Part shown: one piece after another, positions 40,887 through 50,487 of the stretch | Position numbering within the stretch: the first letter of the stretch is position 1 | Layout of the letters: each line of letters begins with the position of its first letter | Origin: Actinorugispora endophytica | GTDB lineage: Bacteria; Actinomycetota; Actinomycetes; Streptosporangiales; Streptosporangiaceae | Direction of reading: 5' to 3' | DNA: 64,000 nucleotides | NCBI RefSeq assembly: GCF_004363075.1 | Contig: NZ_SNYN01000001.1 | Coordinates: forward strand, 225,938-289,937 | Position numbers and translations under genes: made by a program | The notes under the pieces: generated by a model | The model's database searches: none | What the model was told of the DNA's origin: nothing | What the model saw: only the letters and a program-made list of their open reading frames with translations

Positions 40887-41163
40887 GGGCGTATGGCCGT
40901 CCTCCTCGTGGAGCCCGCACCGGGCGTGAGCACCACCACGCCCGGCGTCCTCCGCGGCAACGGAGAACCCTGGAACGCCTGCCACACCCCCGCGAAGGAA
41001 CCGCACGTCAGGGGTGGGACCAGCGCTGAACCCCGAGGCGCGTTCCGGGCCGCTCCGAGCAAGCTCCACAATGTAACAGGCCCCGTCACCGCCTGTCAGG
41101 GAAACCGCGAACAGGAACACTCCCCCGGCGGCGAATCTTGAACCATCTGGACCGGAGTCTCAC
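40887..41163 (+). other. Rest of the pstS-pstC intergenic region
   Basis: No coding signal is convincing. The second hairpin (40920-40945) and, further on, a less GC-rich stretch near CACAATGTAACAGGCC are present; a secondary promoter for pstCAB could lie there but no PHO box is seen. Confidence 0.35.
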
Positions 41164-42126
41164 ATGACCACCACGGACCCGTCTACGACGGCCCACGTGC
41201 CGCGGGGCAAGCGTCGTATCGGCGACGTCGTCTTCGCCAACAGCGCGCGGGGATCGGGAATCCTGATCCTCGTGATCCTGGCGGGCGTCGCGGCCTTCCT
41301 CGTCGCGCAGTCCTTCGACTCGCTGACCGCGAACACCGCGAACTTCCTCACCACCAGCGAATGGGACGCCAACACCCGGGAGGCGCCCGCGTTCGGCGTG
41401 CTCGCCCTGGCGTTCGGCACCGTGCTCGGGGCGGCGATCGCGCTCGTCCTCGCCACCCCCGTCGCGATCGGCATCGCCCTGTTCATCGTCTACTACGCCC
41501 CGCGCCGCATCGCCGCGGTCCTGGGCTACCTGGTGGACCTGCTCGCGGCGATCCCCAGCGTCGTCTACGGCCTGTGGGGCATCGGCTGGCTCGTCGTGCA
41601 GCTGGCGCCCTTCTACACCTGGCTGGAGACGTACTTCGGCTGGTTCCCGCTCTTCGCGGGCCCGGTCTCCACGACGGGTCGGACCATGCTCAGCGCCGGA
41701 ATCGTGCTCGCGGTCATGATCCTGCCGATCATCACCGCCATGTCGCGCGACGTCTTCCTCCAGGTCCCGCAGTCGCACCGGGAGGCGGCCCTCGCCCTCG
41801 GCGCCACCCGCTGGGAGATGATCCGCATGGCGGTGATCCCGTTCGGCCGCCCCGGCATCATCGGCGGCGCGATGCTCGGCCTGGGCCGCGCCCTCGGCGA
41901 GACCATGGCCGTGGCCATGATCCTGTCCCCCTCCCTCGTCGTCTCCTGGTTCCTGCTGCAGAGCGGGAACCAGACGATCGCCGCCCACATCGCCCTCCAG
42001 TACCCCGAGGCCACCGGCTACGGCGTCTCGGCGCTGATCGCCGCCGGTCTGGTGCTCTTCGCCATCACCCTCCTCGTGAACATGGCAGCGCGCTTCGTCG
42101 TCTCCCGCCGCAAGGAGTTCGCGTAA
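41164..42126 (+). CDS. pstC: Phosphate ABC transporter permease PstC
   Basis: One of two membrane subunits of the Pst importer. The 320-residue product has about six membrane helices in a BPD_transp_1 domain and the EAA loop EAALALGATRWEMIRMAVIPFGRPGIIGG that contacts PstB. The typical N-terminal cytosolic stretch (KRRIGDVVFANSARGSG) precedes the first helix. pstA follows directly with no gap (stop TAA then ATG). Confidence 0.96.
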   Translation: MTTTDPSTTAHVPRGKRRIGDVVFANSARGSGILILVILAGVAAFLVAQSFDSLTANTANFLTTSEWDANTREAPAFGVLALAFGTVLGAAIALVLATPVAIGIALFIVYYAPRRIAAVLGYLVDLLAAIPSVVYGLWGIGWLVVQLAPFYTWLETYFGWFPLFAGPVSTTGRTMLSAGIVLAVMILPIITAMSRDVFLQVPQSHREAALALGATRWEMIRMAVIPFGRPGIIGGAMLGLGRALGETMAVAMILSPSLVVSWFLLQSGNQTIAAHIALQYPEATGYGVSALIAAGLVLFAITLLVNMAARFVVSRRKEFA

Positions 42127-43218
42127 ATGTCCGCCCCTACGCAACTGTCCGAACCCATCGCCGAGGACGCCCGGATGGCCGCACCGAACACCCTCTCCCT
42201 CGGCGGGTCCCTGCCCAGGTTCACGCCGCCGGTGACGCTGGCCGTCCTCCTGCTGGTGTCGGCGGGCGCGCTGTTCCTCCTCGACGCGTGGAACCCGGCG
42301 GTACTGGTGATCGTCACCGCCGTCGCCTACATGGTCGTCATCACGCTCGCCTCGGTGATCGTGGAGAACAGCCGCAAGGCCAAGGACCGCCTGGTCACCG
42401 CCGTCGTCTACGTCTGCTTCGGCATCGCCATGGTGCCGCTGGTCTCGTTGCTGTGGACGGTCCTGGCCGAGGGCATCGTCCGGCTGGACGGCTACTTCCT
42501 CAGCGTCTCCATGAACGGGGTCACCCCGAGCATGGACGCGGGCGGCGCCTACCACGCCGTCCTCGGCACGCTCGTCATCACCGGGATCGCCGCGCTGATC
42601 TCGGTCCCGATCGGCCTGATGACCGCCATCTACCTGGTGGAGTACGGCCGGGGCCGCCTCAAGACCGCCATCACGTTCTTCGTCGACGTCATGACCGGCA
42701 TCCCCTCCATCGTGGCCGGGCTGTTCGTCGTGGCGCTGTGGATCATGATCTTCGGGCCGGGCGAGACCAACGGCCTGGCCGGCGCGATCTCGCTGTCGGT
42801 GCTGATGATCCCGGTGGTCGTCCGCTCCTGCGAGGAGATGCTGCGGCTGGTCCCCAACGAGCTGCGGGAGGCCTCCTACGCGCTGGGCGTGCCCAAGTGG
42901 CTGACCGTGCTCAAGGTGGTCCTGCCGACCGCGATCGCGGGGATCACCACCGGCATCATGCTGGCCCTGGCCCGCGTCATCGGTGAGACCGCGCCCCTCA
43001 TCCTCACCGCGGGCTCCTCCGCGGTCGCCATCAACGCCAACCCCGTCGAGGGACAGATGATGAGCCTTCCGGTGTTCATCTACTCGCAGGTCCGGATGGG
43101 CGGCGCCATCAACTACGAGCGGGCCTGGGCCGCGGCGCTGACGCTGATCGCCATCGTGATGCTGCTGTTCTTCGTCGCCCGGCTGGTCTCACGCTTCTTC
43201 GCGCCCAAGGCGCGCTAG
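42127..43218 (+). CDS. pstA: Phosphate ABC transporter permease PstA
   Basis: Second membrane subunit of the Pst importer. The 363-residue product has an N-terminal extension with two helices ([16 protein letters not shown] and further) and the core permease with EAA loop [29 protein letters not shown]. The extended N-terminus is common in actinobacteria. It abuts pstC and precedes pstB by 38 bases. Confidence 0.95.
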   Translation: MSAPTQLSEPIAEDARMAAPNTLSLGGSLPRFTPPVTLAVLLLVSAGALFLLDAWNPAVLVIVTAVAYMVVITLASVIVENSRKAKDRLVTAVVYVCFGIAMVPLVSLLWTVLAEGIVRLDGYFLSVSMNGVTPSMDAGGAYHAVLGTLVITGIAALISVPIGLMTAIYLVEYGRGRLKTAITFFVDVMTGIPSIVAGLFVVALWIMIFGPGETNGLAGAISLSVLMIPVVVRSCEEMLRLVPNELREASYALGVPKWLTVLKVVLPTAIAGITTGIMLALARVIGETAPLILTAGSSAVAINANPVEGQMMSLPVFIYSQVRMGGAINYERAWAAALTLIAIVMLLFFVARLVSRFFAPKAR

Positions 43219-43256
43219 TACCTCCCTCTCCACGAAACACGGTCTTAGGAAACACA

Positions 43257-44036
43257 GTGGCCAAACGAATCGACGTCTCCGGACTGCACGTCTACTACGG
43301 CGACTTCCTCGCCGTGGAGGACGTCTCGATGACCATCGAGCCCCGATCGGTGACCGCCTTCATCGGCTCCTCGGGCTGCGGCAAGTCGACCTTCCTGCGC
43401 ACCCTCAACCGCATGCACGAGGTGACCCCCGGCGCCCGCGTCCAGGGCAAGGTCCTGCTCGACGACCAGGACGTCTACGGCTCCGAGGTGGACCCGGTGG
43501 CGGTGCGCCGCGAGGTCGGCATGGTGTTCCAGCGGCCCAACCCGTTCCCGACCATGTCGATCTACGACAACGTCATCGCGGGCGCGAAGCTGAACAACCA
43601 GCGACTGAACAAGTCCGCGGCCGACGACCTGGTGGAGCGCTCGCTGCGCGGCGCGAACCTCTGGGAGGAGGTCAAGGACCGCCTCGGCCGCCCCGGCGCG
43701 GGCCTGTCCGGCGGCCAGCAGCAGCGCCTGTGCATCGCGCGCGCCATCGCCGTGGAGCCCAGCGTCCTGCTCATGGACGAGCCCTGCTCGGCCCTGGACC
43801 CCATCTCCACGCTGGCGATCGAGGACCTGATCTCCGAGCTGAAGGAGAACTACACGATCGTCATCGTCACGCACAACATGCAGCAGGCCGCCCGGGTCAG
43901 CGACGTGACCGCGTTCTTCAACCTCGCGGGCACCGGCAAGCCGGGCAAGCTCATCGAGATGGGCGAGACGAACAAGATCTTCACCAAGCCGGAGAAGAAG
44001 GAGACCGAGAACTACATCACCGGCCGCTTCGGATAG
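43257..44036 (+). CDS. pstB: Phosphate ABC transporter ATPase PstB
   Basis: ATP-binding subunit of the phosphate importer, 259 residues. Walker A is GSSGCGKS, Q-loop [17 protein letters not shown], signature [14 protein letters not shown], Walker [13 protein letters not shown] and the switch His in [17 protein letters not shown] at 43257 is the start; AGG lies about eight bases upstream. It ends the pstSCAB operon before a strong hairpin. Confidence 0.97.
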   Translation: MAKRIDVSGLHVYYGDFLAVEDVSMTIEPRSVTAFIGSSGCGKSTFLRTLNRMHEVTPGARVQGKVLLDDQDVYGSEVDPVAVRREVGMVFQRPNPFPTMSIYDNVIAGAKLNNQRLNKSAADDLVERSLRGANLWEEVKDRLGRPGAGLSGGQQQRLCIARAIAVEPSVLLMDEPCSALDPISTLAIEDLISELKENYTIVIVTHNMQQAARVSDVTAFFNLAGTGKPGKLIEMGETNKIFTKPEKKETENYITGRFG

Positions 44037-44054
44037 GCCGGGGCCTCCTCGCAA

Positions 44055-44092
44055 CGGAGGCGGCGGCGGGCGACGGCCCGCCGCCGCCTCCG
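44055..44092. terminator. Bidirectional terminator between pstB and pit
   Basis: CGGAGGCGGCGGCGGG (44055-44070) and CCCGCCGCCGCCTCCG (44077-44092) form a perfect 16-base-pair stem with a 6-base loop in the 70-base gap of convergent genes. This copy does not belong to the GGGGTCTC-containing family. Confidence 0.75.
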
Positions 44093-44106
44093 GCGTTTCC
44101 GGGGAC

Positions 44107-45108
44107 TCACAGGCCCAGCAGGACCGCCAGGCCGTAGACGCCGGCGCCGATGAGCGCCGTGGCGGGAACGGTGCAGAGCCAGACCAGGACGATGTCCCAG
44201 GCCACCCCCCAGCGCACCGCCGACAGCCTCCGGGTGGCGCCCACTCCCACGATCGCCGAGGTGGTCGTGTGGGTGCTGGAGATCGGCACCTGCCAGATGA
44301 ACGAGGTCGCCCCCGTGATGACCGAGACGGTGAGCTCGACGGCGAAGCCCTTGGGCGGGTCGAGCTGGATCACCCGGTGGCCCAGGGTGCGCATGATCCG
44401 CCAGCCCCCGGTGGCCGTGCCCAGCGACATCGCCGCCGCGGCGGACACCACCACCCACGCGGGAAGGTCGTAGTCGCTCTGGTAGCCGGTGGTGACCAGG
44501 GCCAGGACGACGACGCCCATCGTCTTCTGCGCGTCCTGGAGCCCGTTGCCGAGCGACATCGCGGCCGCCGAGACGCTCTGGGCGAGCTTGAACCGGCGGC
44601 CCGCCGAGCGCGGGTTGGCGTTGCGGAAGACCCACATGATCGTCAGCATGACGAGGTAGCCGAGCAGGCCGCCGACCAGCGGGGACAGCGCCATGGGGAG
44701 CAGGAAGCTGGTCCCCACGCCGCCCCATTCGATGGTCGCCGCCGAGGCCAGCCCCGCGCCCAGCAGACCGCCGACGAGCGCGTGCGAGGCGGACGAGGGC
44801 ATGCCCCGGTACCAGGTGAGGAGGTTCCAGGCGACGGCGCCGCACAACGCGGCGAACAGCACCACGAGCCCGTCGTGGCCGCCGGGCGGGGTGATGATGT
44901 TCTGCCCGATGGTGCGGGCCACCCCCTCGCCGAGGAAGGCGCCCAGGAGGTTCATCAGGGTCGCCAGGGCGACCGCGGCCCGGGGCGTGAGCGCCCGGGT
45001 CGAGATCGAGGTGGCGATCGTGTGGGCGGCGTCGTGGAAGCCGTTGGTGAACGCGAATACCAGCGCCGCTGCCACGACAGCGAGCAGGGCCGGTTCTAAG
45101 GGAGGCAC
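44107..45108 (-). CDS. pit: Low-affinity inorganic phosphate transporter, PiT family
   Basis: Cation-coupled phosphate symporter with about ten membrane segments, 333 residues. The PiT signature appears twice: FAFTNGFHDAAHTIATSISTRAL at the N-terminus and, in the second half, SLGNGLQDAQKTMGVV; SSASHALVGGLLGA and SSTHTTTSAIVGVG are the inverted-repeat core. It is downstream of the DUF47 gene (30-base gap), its usual chaperone or regulator. It converges on pstB, so both phosphate systems are together. Confidence 0.95.
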   Translation of the reverse strand: MPPLEPALLAVVAAALVFAFTNGFHDAAHTIATSISTRALTPRAAVALATLMNLLGAFLGEGVARTIGQNIITPPGGHDGLVVLFAALCGAVAWNLLTWYRGMPSSASHALVGGLLGAGLASAATIEWGGVGTSFLLPMALSPLVGGLLGYLVMLTIMWVFRNANPRSAGRRFKLAQSVSAAAMSLGNGLQDAQKTMGVVVLALVTTGYQSDYDLPAWVVVSAAAAMSLGTATGGWRIMRTLGHRVIQLDPPKGFAVELTVSVITGATSFIWQVPISSTHTTTSAIVGVGATRRLSAVRWGVAWDIVLVWLCTVPATALIGAGVYGLAVLLGL

Positions 45109-45138
45109 GATAGCTCTTCGAGTCGGCGGGGCCGCGGC

Positions 45139-45756
45139 TCAGGATTCCTTGACCGCGATGCTCTCGACGGTGTTGGCCACGTGCTCGAAGGCGTCCGCGG
45201 CGGTCTCCAGCTCCTCGATGACGTCCTTGAGTTTGAGCACGGTCAACGCGTCGTACTCCCCACTGAACAGGTGCGCCAGAAGGCGCCGGTAGATCTGGTC
45301 CGCCTGGTTCTCCAGCCGGTTGATCTCGATCCAGTAACCGGTCAGGTCCTTCAGGGAGCGCAGTCTCGGCATGGCCTCGGCGGTCAGCTCCGCCGCGCGC
45401 TCCAGTACCTCGACCTGGTCGATGATGCCCTTCGGCAGGCGGTCCAACCTGTACAGCCCGATGAGGTCCACCGCGGCGTCCATGGAGTCCATGACGTCGT
45501 CAAGACAGGAGGCCAGCCGGTAGATGTCCTCCCGGTCGAACGGGGTGACGAAGCTCTCGTTGAGCCGGCGCATGATCGCGTGGGTGCGCTCGTCCCCCGT
45601 CTGCTCGCAGGCCCGCATCTTCTCGGTGATGGCTTCTCTGTCGGCGTCTTCACTGATGAGTTCCACCAGCAGCCGTGAGGCTATGACCAGGTTGTTCGCG
45701 GAGTCCGCGAACATCTCGTAGTAGCTGTCATCGCGTGGAGTCAGGCGAAGACGCAC
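45139..45756 (-). CDS. DUF47 (PhoU-like) Pit accessory protein
   Basis: The 205-residue all-helical protein starts MRLRLTPRDDSYYEMFADSAN and contains the acid-rich helices of PhoU-like proteins (CEQTGDERTHAIMRRLNESFVTPFDREDIYRLASCLDDVMDSMD). DUF47 proteins are encoded with Pit transporters and are thought to regulate them. GTG at 45756 has GGGAGA six bases upstream and matches homologues; a longer frame exists but lacks a site. First gene of the DUF47-pit operon. Confidence 0.93.
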   Translation of the reverse strand: MRLRLTPRDDSYYEMFADSANNLVIASRLLVELISEDADREAITEKMRACEQTGDERTHAIMRRLNESFVTPFDREDIYRLASCLDDVMDSMDAAVDLIGLYRLDRLPKGIIDQVEVLERAAELTAEAMPRLRSLKDLTGYWIEINRLENQADQIYRRLLAHLFSGEYDALTVLKLKDVIEELETAADAFEHVANTVESIAVKES

Positions 45757-46392
45757 ATCTTTCTCCCGTGGAATGCGGTAAGGCTCGTTGTCCGTCTGGG
45801 CTGTTCGGACCCTGGTCCCGCGGAAGGCCCCTCCCTTTTGGGCGCGACCGCGCCGCACCCCCCTCCATCGACGCGGGGTGCGTCACTCGATGTTCATCTT
45901 TGACCACCCCGGCAAACCGCCGAATGCCGACGTAGTGGAGCAATCATCCTAACCTTCCCCCCTCGCCGTGCGAGGTGGGACGGGAGGATCGGCCGGTCGG
46001 CCGCTCTTCGGAGGCGGTGTGCGTGAACGGAACCCGAATCAGCGAGGAACACCCGACTGCGGACGGTCCGCCACCCCTGCTCCATCGTTCCGACATGCAG
46101 ACTTAACTTACTATCCACTCCCGGTTTCCCCAATGACCAAAATCGGGGGGTTCCCGTCACCGTCCGGCCTCCCTCCCGCGGGCCGATCGTTTCAAGATCG
46201 TGATGCCCCCGGCTCGTCGCCGCCTCCCCTGCCGGCCCCGCCCGGGACCGGACGACCGAGGTTCTCAGACGCCGCGTCGCGCCGGGGCGGCCGGGTGGGC
46301 CCTACCGCTCCGGAGGCGATCCGGAGGGGTCCCGGCCGAGGACGGTCCGGGAAGCCCGCGCGACCGACGAAAAGCTCAGTAGGGTCGACGGT
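45757..46392. other. Divergent intergenic region, DUF47-pit and SCP2-like promoters
   Basis: No gene is supported in these 636 bases. A TAGGAT hexamer on the reverse strand (45946-45951) could be the -10 of DUF47-pit. An AT-richer pocket (CAGACTTAACTTACTATCC) lies near 46096. A lone GTTCACG on the reverse strand near 46020 falls short of a PHO box. TAGGGT (46380-46385) is the probable -10 of the SCP2-like gene. Confidence 0.5.
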
Positions 46393-46893
46393 GTGCCATC
46401 CAAGCCCACTGCGGCGCAGCGTCGGTACGCGGCGCTGCGTTCCGCGCTCGACGACCAGCTCGCCGCGCTCGGCGAGGCCCCCCACTCCGGACCGGACCGG
46501 CCCGCCCCGGTCCTGGAGGCCTGCGCCCGCGCGGTGCTGCTCGCCCGGGAGCGGGGCCGCGAACCGCAGCGGGCCGCCCTCAAGGCCGTGGTCCGCGGCA
46601 GCCTCGCCGAACTCGCCGAACGCTTCCCCGGGCACGCCCTGGAGGTCCGCGTCCCTCCGTACGGGGCCGTGCAGTGCCTGGAGGGCCCGAGGCACACCCG
46701 GGGCACACCGCCGGGCGTGGTGGAGACCGACCCGCTGACCTGGACCGCCCTGGCCGCGGGGGAGCTCGGCTGGGCCGAGGCCGCGGACACGCACCGCGTC
46801 TCGGCCAGCGGGGTCCGCGCCGACCTGTCTCCGCTGCTGCCGCTGTGGCCGCCCGGTCCCCCGCGTGACCCGGGCCCCGGGAACAGCCGATAA
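46393..46893 (+). CDS. Sterol carrier (SCP2)-like family protein
   Basis: The 166-residue product has the pattern of actinobacterial sterol-carrier-family proteins encoded beside purF: helical N-terminus (AAQRRYAALRSALDDQLAAL), RAALKAVVRGSLAELAERFPG, a beta stretch VEVRVPPYGAVQCLEGPRHTRG with TDPLTWTALA and a C-terminal helix. It could bind a small hydrophobic ligand (inference). GTG at 46393 follows TAGGGT with seven bases between, so it may be leaderless. The purF -10 hexamer (TAAGCT) begins at its stop codon. Confidence 0.82.
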   Translation: MPSKPTAAQRRYAALRSALDDQLAALGEAPHSGPDRPAPVLEACARAVLLARERGREPQRAALKAVVRGSLAELAERFPGHALEVRVPPYGAVQCLEGPRHTRGTPPGVVETDPLTWTALAAGELGWAEAADTHRVSASGVRADLSPLLPLWPPGPPRDPGPGNSR

Positions 46894-46896
46894 GCT
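46891..46896 (+). promoter_or_regulatory. Putative leaderless -10 box for purF
   Basis: TAAGCT begins with the TAA stop of the previous gene and ends seven bases before the GTG at 46904. No ribosome-binding site is visible. Confidence 0.45.
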
Positions 46897-46903
46897 GGAT
46901 CAC

Positions 46904-48379
46904 GTGTCGCAATCCGACGGCCGGCTCAGCATGGACATCGATCCCCTGGAACGCGGACCGCAGGACGCCTGCGGAGTGTTCGGGGTCTGGGCTCCCGGCG
47001 AAGAAGTCAGCAAGCTCACCTACTTCGGCCTCTACGCTTTGCAGCACCGCGGTCAGGAGTCCGCGGGCATCGCCCTCAGTGACGGCGAACGCATCGTCGT
47101 ATACAAGGACATGGGACTCGTCTCCCAGGTATTCAACGAGGCGACCCTCGAATCCCTCAAGGGGCATCTGGCCATCGGCCACTGCCGCTACTCCACCACC
47201 GGGTCCCCGGTGTGGGAGAACGCACAACCGACCTTCTACAGCGCGCGTGAGGGCGGCCTGGCCCTGGGCCACAACGGCAACCTCATCAACACGCCCGAGC
47301 TCGCGGCGATGCTCCCCTCGGACCAGCTGTCGGCGACCACGGACACCGAGGTCCTGACCAGCCTGCTGGCCGTCAATCCGGACCGCACCACCGAGGAAGC
47401 CGCCATGGAGCTGCTTCCCCTGGTCAAGGGCGCTTTCTCGCTCGTTTTCATGGACGAGGACACGCTGTACGCCGCCCGCGACCCGCAGGGCATCCGCCCG
47501 CTGGTGCTGGGTCGGCTGGACAGCGGGTGGGTGGTCGCCAGCGAGACCGCCGCCCTGGACATCGTCGGCGCCACCGTGGTGCGCGAGGTCGAGCCCGGCG
47601 AGCTTCTCGTCATCAACGCCGACGGCGTGTCCTCCCGGCGGTTCGCTCCCGCGGAGCCCAAGGGCTGCCTGTTCGAGTACGTCTACCTGGCCCGTCCCGA
47701 CACCACCATCGCCGGGCGCAACGTCAACAGCACCCGCGTCGAGGTGGGGCGCCGCCTGGCCAAGGAGCACCCGGCCGAGGCCGACATCGTCATCCCGGTC
47801 CCCGAGTCCGGCACGCCCGCCGCGGTCGGCTACGCCGAGGGCAGCGGGATCCCGTTCGCCCAGGGGCTCGTCAAGAACTCCTACGTGGGCCGCACCTTCA
47901 TCCAGCCCAGCCAGACCCTGCGCCAGCTCGGCATCCGGCTCAAGCTGAACCCGCTGCGCGAGGTCATCGCGGGCAAGCGGCTGGTCGTCGTGGACGACTC
48001 GATCGTGCGCGGTAACACCCAGCGCGCGCTGGTGCGGATGCTGCGCGAGGCCGGCGCCGCCGAGGTGCACGTGCGCATCTCCAGTCCGCCGGTCATGTGG
48101 CCCTGCTACTACGGCATCGACTTCGCCACGAAGGCCGAGCTGATCGCGGGCAACCTCTCCACCGAGGAGATCCGCCGGTCCATCGACGCCGACTCCCTCG
48201 CCTTCATCACCCTGGACGAGTTGGTCTCGGCCACCGAGGTGCGCAAGGACCGGCTCTGCCGGGCCTGCTTCGACGGCGTCTACCCGGTCGAGGTGGACGA
48301 GGACTCCCGCGGAAAGTACCTGCTGGAGAAGTCCTGCGGCACGCCCAGAAGCGTGTCGCTGCCCACGTCCGCGCAGTAA
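46904..48379 (+). CDS. purF: Amidophosphoribosyltransferase
   Basis: First committed step of purine synthesis: PRPP plus glutamine to phosphoribosylamine. From GTG 46904 the product is 491 residues. A 22-residue propeptide ends before Cys23 (GPQDACGVFGVW), the N-terminal nucleophile of the class II glutaminase. The phosphoribosyltransferase domain has the PRPP motif VVVDDSIVRGNTQ. Two Cys of the Fe-S type are in DRLCRACFDGVYP. The start aligns with the S. coelicolor protein as I recall it. It is followed by purM after 79 bases. Confidence 0.96.
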   Translation: MSQSDGRLSMDIDPLERGPQDACGVFGVWAPGEEVSKLTYFGLYALQHRGQESAGIALSDGERIVVYKDMGLVSQVFNEATLESLKGHLAIGHCRYSTTGSPVWENAQPTFYSAREGGLALGHNGNLINTPELAAMLPSDQLSATTDTEVLTSLLAVNPDRTTEEAAMELLPLVKGAFSLVFMDEDTLYAARDPQGIRPLVLGRLDSGWVVASETAALDIVGATVVREVEPGELLVINADGVSSRRFAPAEPKGCLFEYVYLARPDTTIAGRNVNSTRVEVGRRLAKEHPAEADIVIPVPESGTPAAVGYAEGSGIPFAQGLVKNSYVGRTFIQPSQTLRQLGIRLKLNPLREVIAGKRLVVVDDSIVRGNTQRALVRMLREAGAAEVHVRISSPPVMWPCYYGIDFATKAELIAGNLSTEEIRRSIDADSLAFITLDELVSATEVRKDRLCRACFDGVYPVEVDEDSRGKYLLEKSCGTPRSVSLPTSAQ

Positions 48380-48458
48380 GTCCTCGCGCTCCCGGTCCGG
48401 TCGCGGAACGGCCGGACCGCAGTCGGATCGCGGTTCCACCACAGAAGAGGTTTTTCGC

Positions 48459-49514
48459 GTGTCAGAGGGTGCCACTACCACCCCGGCGTACGCCGCCGCA
48501 GGTGTCGACATCGCCGCCGGCGAGCGTGCGGTCGAGTTGATGAAGAAGCACGTGGCGCGTACTCGCAGGCCCGAGCTCGTCACCGACGCCAGCGGGTTCG
48601 CCGGGCTGTTCCGGCTCGACCCCGCCAAGTACACCGCCCCGGTGCTGGCCACCTCCACCGACGGGGTGGGCACCAAGGTGCTGCTCGCCCAGGCCATGGG
48701 CCGGCACGACACGATCGGCATCGACCTGGTCGGGATGGTCGTGGACGACCTCGTGGTCAGCGGCGCCGAGCCGCTGTTCATGACCGACTACATCGCCTGC
48801 GGCTCGGTCGTGCCCGAGCGCATCGCCGAGATCGTGGGCGGGATCGCCGAGGGCTGCCACCAGGCGGGATGCGCGCTGATCGGCGGCGAGACCGCCGAGC
48901 ACCCCGGAGCCATGGGCCCGGACGAGTACGACCTGGCGGGCGCGGGCACCGGCATCGTCGAGGCCGACGCGATCCTGGGGCCCGACCGGGTCCGGCCGGG
49001 CGACACGGTCATCGCGATGGCCTCGTCCGGACCGCACTCCAACGGCTACTCGCTGATCCGGCACATCGTCGACCGGGCCGGGCTGGACCTGGCCGCGGAG
49101 GTGCCCGAACTGGGCGGCGTCCTCGGGGAGGTCCTGCTCACCCCGACCAAGGTGTACGCCAAGGACTGCCTGGCACTCGTCGAGGCGGCCGAGGTGCACG
49201 CGTTCTCGCACGTCACCGGTGGCGGACTCGCCTCGAACCTGGCCAGGTCCCTCCCGGACTCGGTGGACGCCCTCCTGGACCGCGCCACCTGGCGGCCCGA
49301 CCCCGTCTTCGGGTACCTGGCCGCGCGGGGCGGGATCTCGCGCGAGGACATGGAGGCCACGTTCAACATGGGCGTGGGCATGGTCGCGATCGTCGCCGCG
49401 GACTCCGCCGAGCGCGCGCTCTCCACGCTGGCCGAACGGAACGTGCGGGCCTGGACCATGGGAACGGTCACACCGGGGACGGGACGGGCCGTCCTCGAGG
49501 GGGACCACCAGTAG
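48459..49514 (+). CDS. purM: Phosphoribosylformylglycinamidine cyclo-ligase
   Basis: AIR synthetase, fifth step of purine synthesis. The 351-residue product has TYAAAGVDIAAGERAVELMK (N-terminal motif, here starting PAYAAAGVDI), LATSTDGVGTKVLLAQ, and the ATP-binding ALIGGETAEHPG; C-terminal GGGLASNLARSLP. GTG at 48459 with AGAAGAGG upstream. Cotranscribed with purF. A strong terminator follows the stop. Confidence 0.97.
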   Translation: MSEGATTTPAYAAAGVDIAAGERAVELMKKHVARTRRPELVTDASGFAGLFRLDPAKYTAPVLATSTDGVGTKVLLAQAMGRHDTIGIDLVGMVVDDLVVSGAEPLFMTDYIACGSVVPERIAEIVGGIAEGCHQAGCALIGGETAEHPGAMGPDEYDLAGAGTGIVEADAILGPDRVRPGDTVIAMASSGPHSNGYSLIRHIVDRAGLDLAAEVPELGGVLGEVLLTPTKVYAKDCLALVEAAEVHAFSHVTGGGLASNLARSLPDSVDALLDRATWRPDPVFGYLAARGGISREDMEATFNMGVGMVAIVAADSAERALSTLAERNVRAWTMGTVTPGTGRAVLEGDHQ

Positions 49515-49523
49515 GCGGACATG

Positions 49524-49578
49524 CGAAACCGGGGCCTCTCAGTGAGAGAGCCCCGGGTTTCGACGCCCCGTTTCGGGG
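49524..49578. terminator. Terminator after purM (two hairpins)
   Basis: CGAAACCGGGG (49524-49534) pairs with CCCCGGGTTTCG (49551-49562), with an inner CTCTC/GAGAG stem; a second short hairpin (CCCCG TTT CGGGG) is at 49566-49578. A rightward terminator for the purF-purM unit; DUF3073 converges from the right. Confidence 0.7.
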
Positions 49579-49713
49579 TTCCCTGTCGTTCGCCTTCGGG
49601 CACGAAACCGTCCGTCCGGTCCACTGGCGTGGGCCGCAAGGAGCGTGTCCGTGTTCGCCGACGAACCCGGTTGAGCGGATTTATGCAGCTTGTCGACGGT
49701 AAAGCTCGATAGA

Positions 49714-49977
49714 TCAGCGGCGGTCCGAATCGGATCCGTCCCCCGCGGACTTGTCACCACCCGCGTACTTGTCTGCGTAGTCCGCGTAACGGTCGACCAG
49801 GTCGTCGTAAGGGTCTTCGTATGGGTCGTCCGGTGGCCCCGAAGGCTCCGTCACCGACACATCTTCCTCAGCGACACCCAGCTCTGACCGAAGCCGATCC
49901 AGATCAGTACCACCGGCGCTGTACTTCAACCGCCGGGCGACCTTCTGCTGCTTGGCCTTGGCTCGGCCGCGCCCCAT
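49714..49977 (-). CDS. DUF3073 protein
   Basis: The 87-residue protein has the invariant N-terminus MGRGRAKAKQQKVARRLKYS, basic and likely nucleic-acid-binding, and an acidic Asp/Tyr-rich C-terminus (DDPYEDPYDDLVDRYADYADKY). DUF3073 is restricted to actinobacteria and lies next to purM in Streptomyces. GAGGGGG precedes the ATG. Function unknown; it could act in RNA or ribosome binding (speculation). Confidence 0.93.
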   Translation of the reverse strand: MGRGRAKAKQQKVARRLKYSAGGTDLDRLRSELGVAEEDVSVTEPSGPPDDPYEDPYDDLVDRYADYADKYAGGDKSAGDGSDSDRR

Positions 49978-50487
49978 TGGCTCGACCCCCTCAACGATTG
50001 GGTTCTCACAAACCCCAGTTCACTAGCAAAAACCGCAATGCCGGGCTGGCGGCCGTCACCGCACTGACGACGAACGCCAGCTTACGTACGGATACAACCG
50101 TACCCGGTTCAGAGCCGACCTGCCTACGCCGCCCGTCCCTAACCCGGGCGTGCCTCACCACATCGACGCGGACACCGACAACCTCCGGCGTCCCTCTCGA
50201 CGGCCCGGCCCACCCCTGCGCACCCGCGCCCGTCTCCCGTCACGAGGCGCACGTCGCAGCCCCGTGACGCTCGTTCCGGCGAGTGCCACGCACACGCTAC
50301 CGCCTCCTCCGCGCTCTCCCACCCCCGGCGTGCCCTGGGACGGGTCCCGGGGCACGCGCCCCCGAGCGGAACCCTCCACCGCCCGGATGCGGAGCGTCAC
50401 GGCCCGGGGCGGGCGGAGTGTCCTCCCGGTTCCGGCCGATCGCGCGGAACCCTCCGCACCGCGCCGGTTCTGTGCCACCATGCGAAC
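49978..50487. other. Intergenic region between DUF3073 and the following gene
   Basis: These 510 bases contain the DUF3073 promoter at their left side and no convincing gene. A 6-base inverted repeat, GTACGG ATACAA CCGTAC at 50086-50103, looks like an operator. The right end has CACCAT ending six bases before the next start. Confidence 0.45.

Noticed and set aside
45728-45943. Short reverse frame upstream of DUF47
   Set aside because: No ribosome-binding site and it overlaps the DUF47 start in another frame.
46018-46035. PHO box upstream of DUF47-pit
   Set aside because: Only one GTTCACG half is found on the reverse strand; no second 11-base repeat follows.
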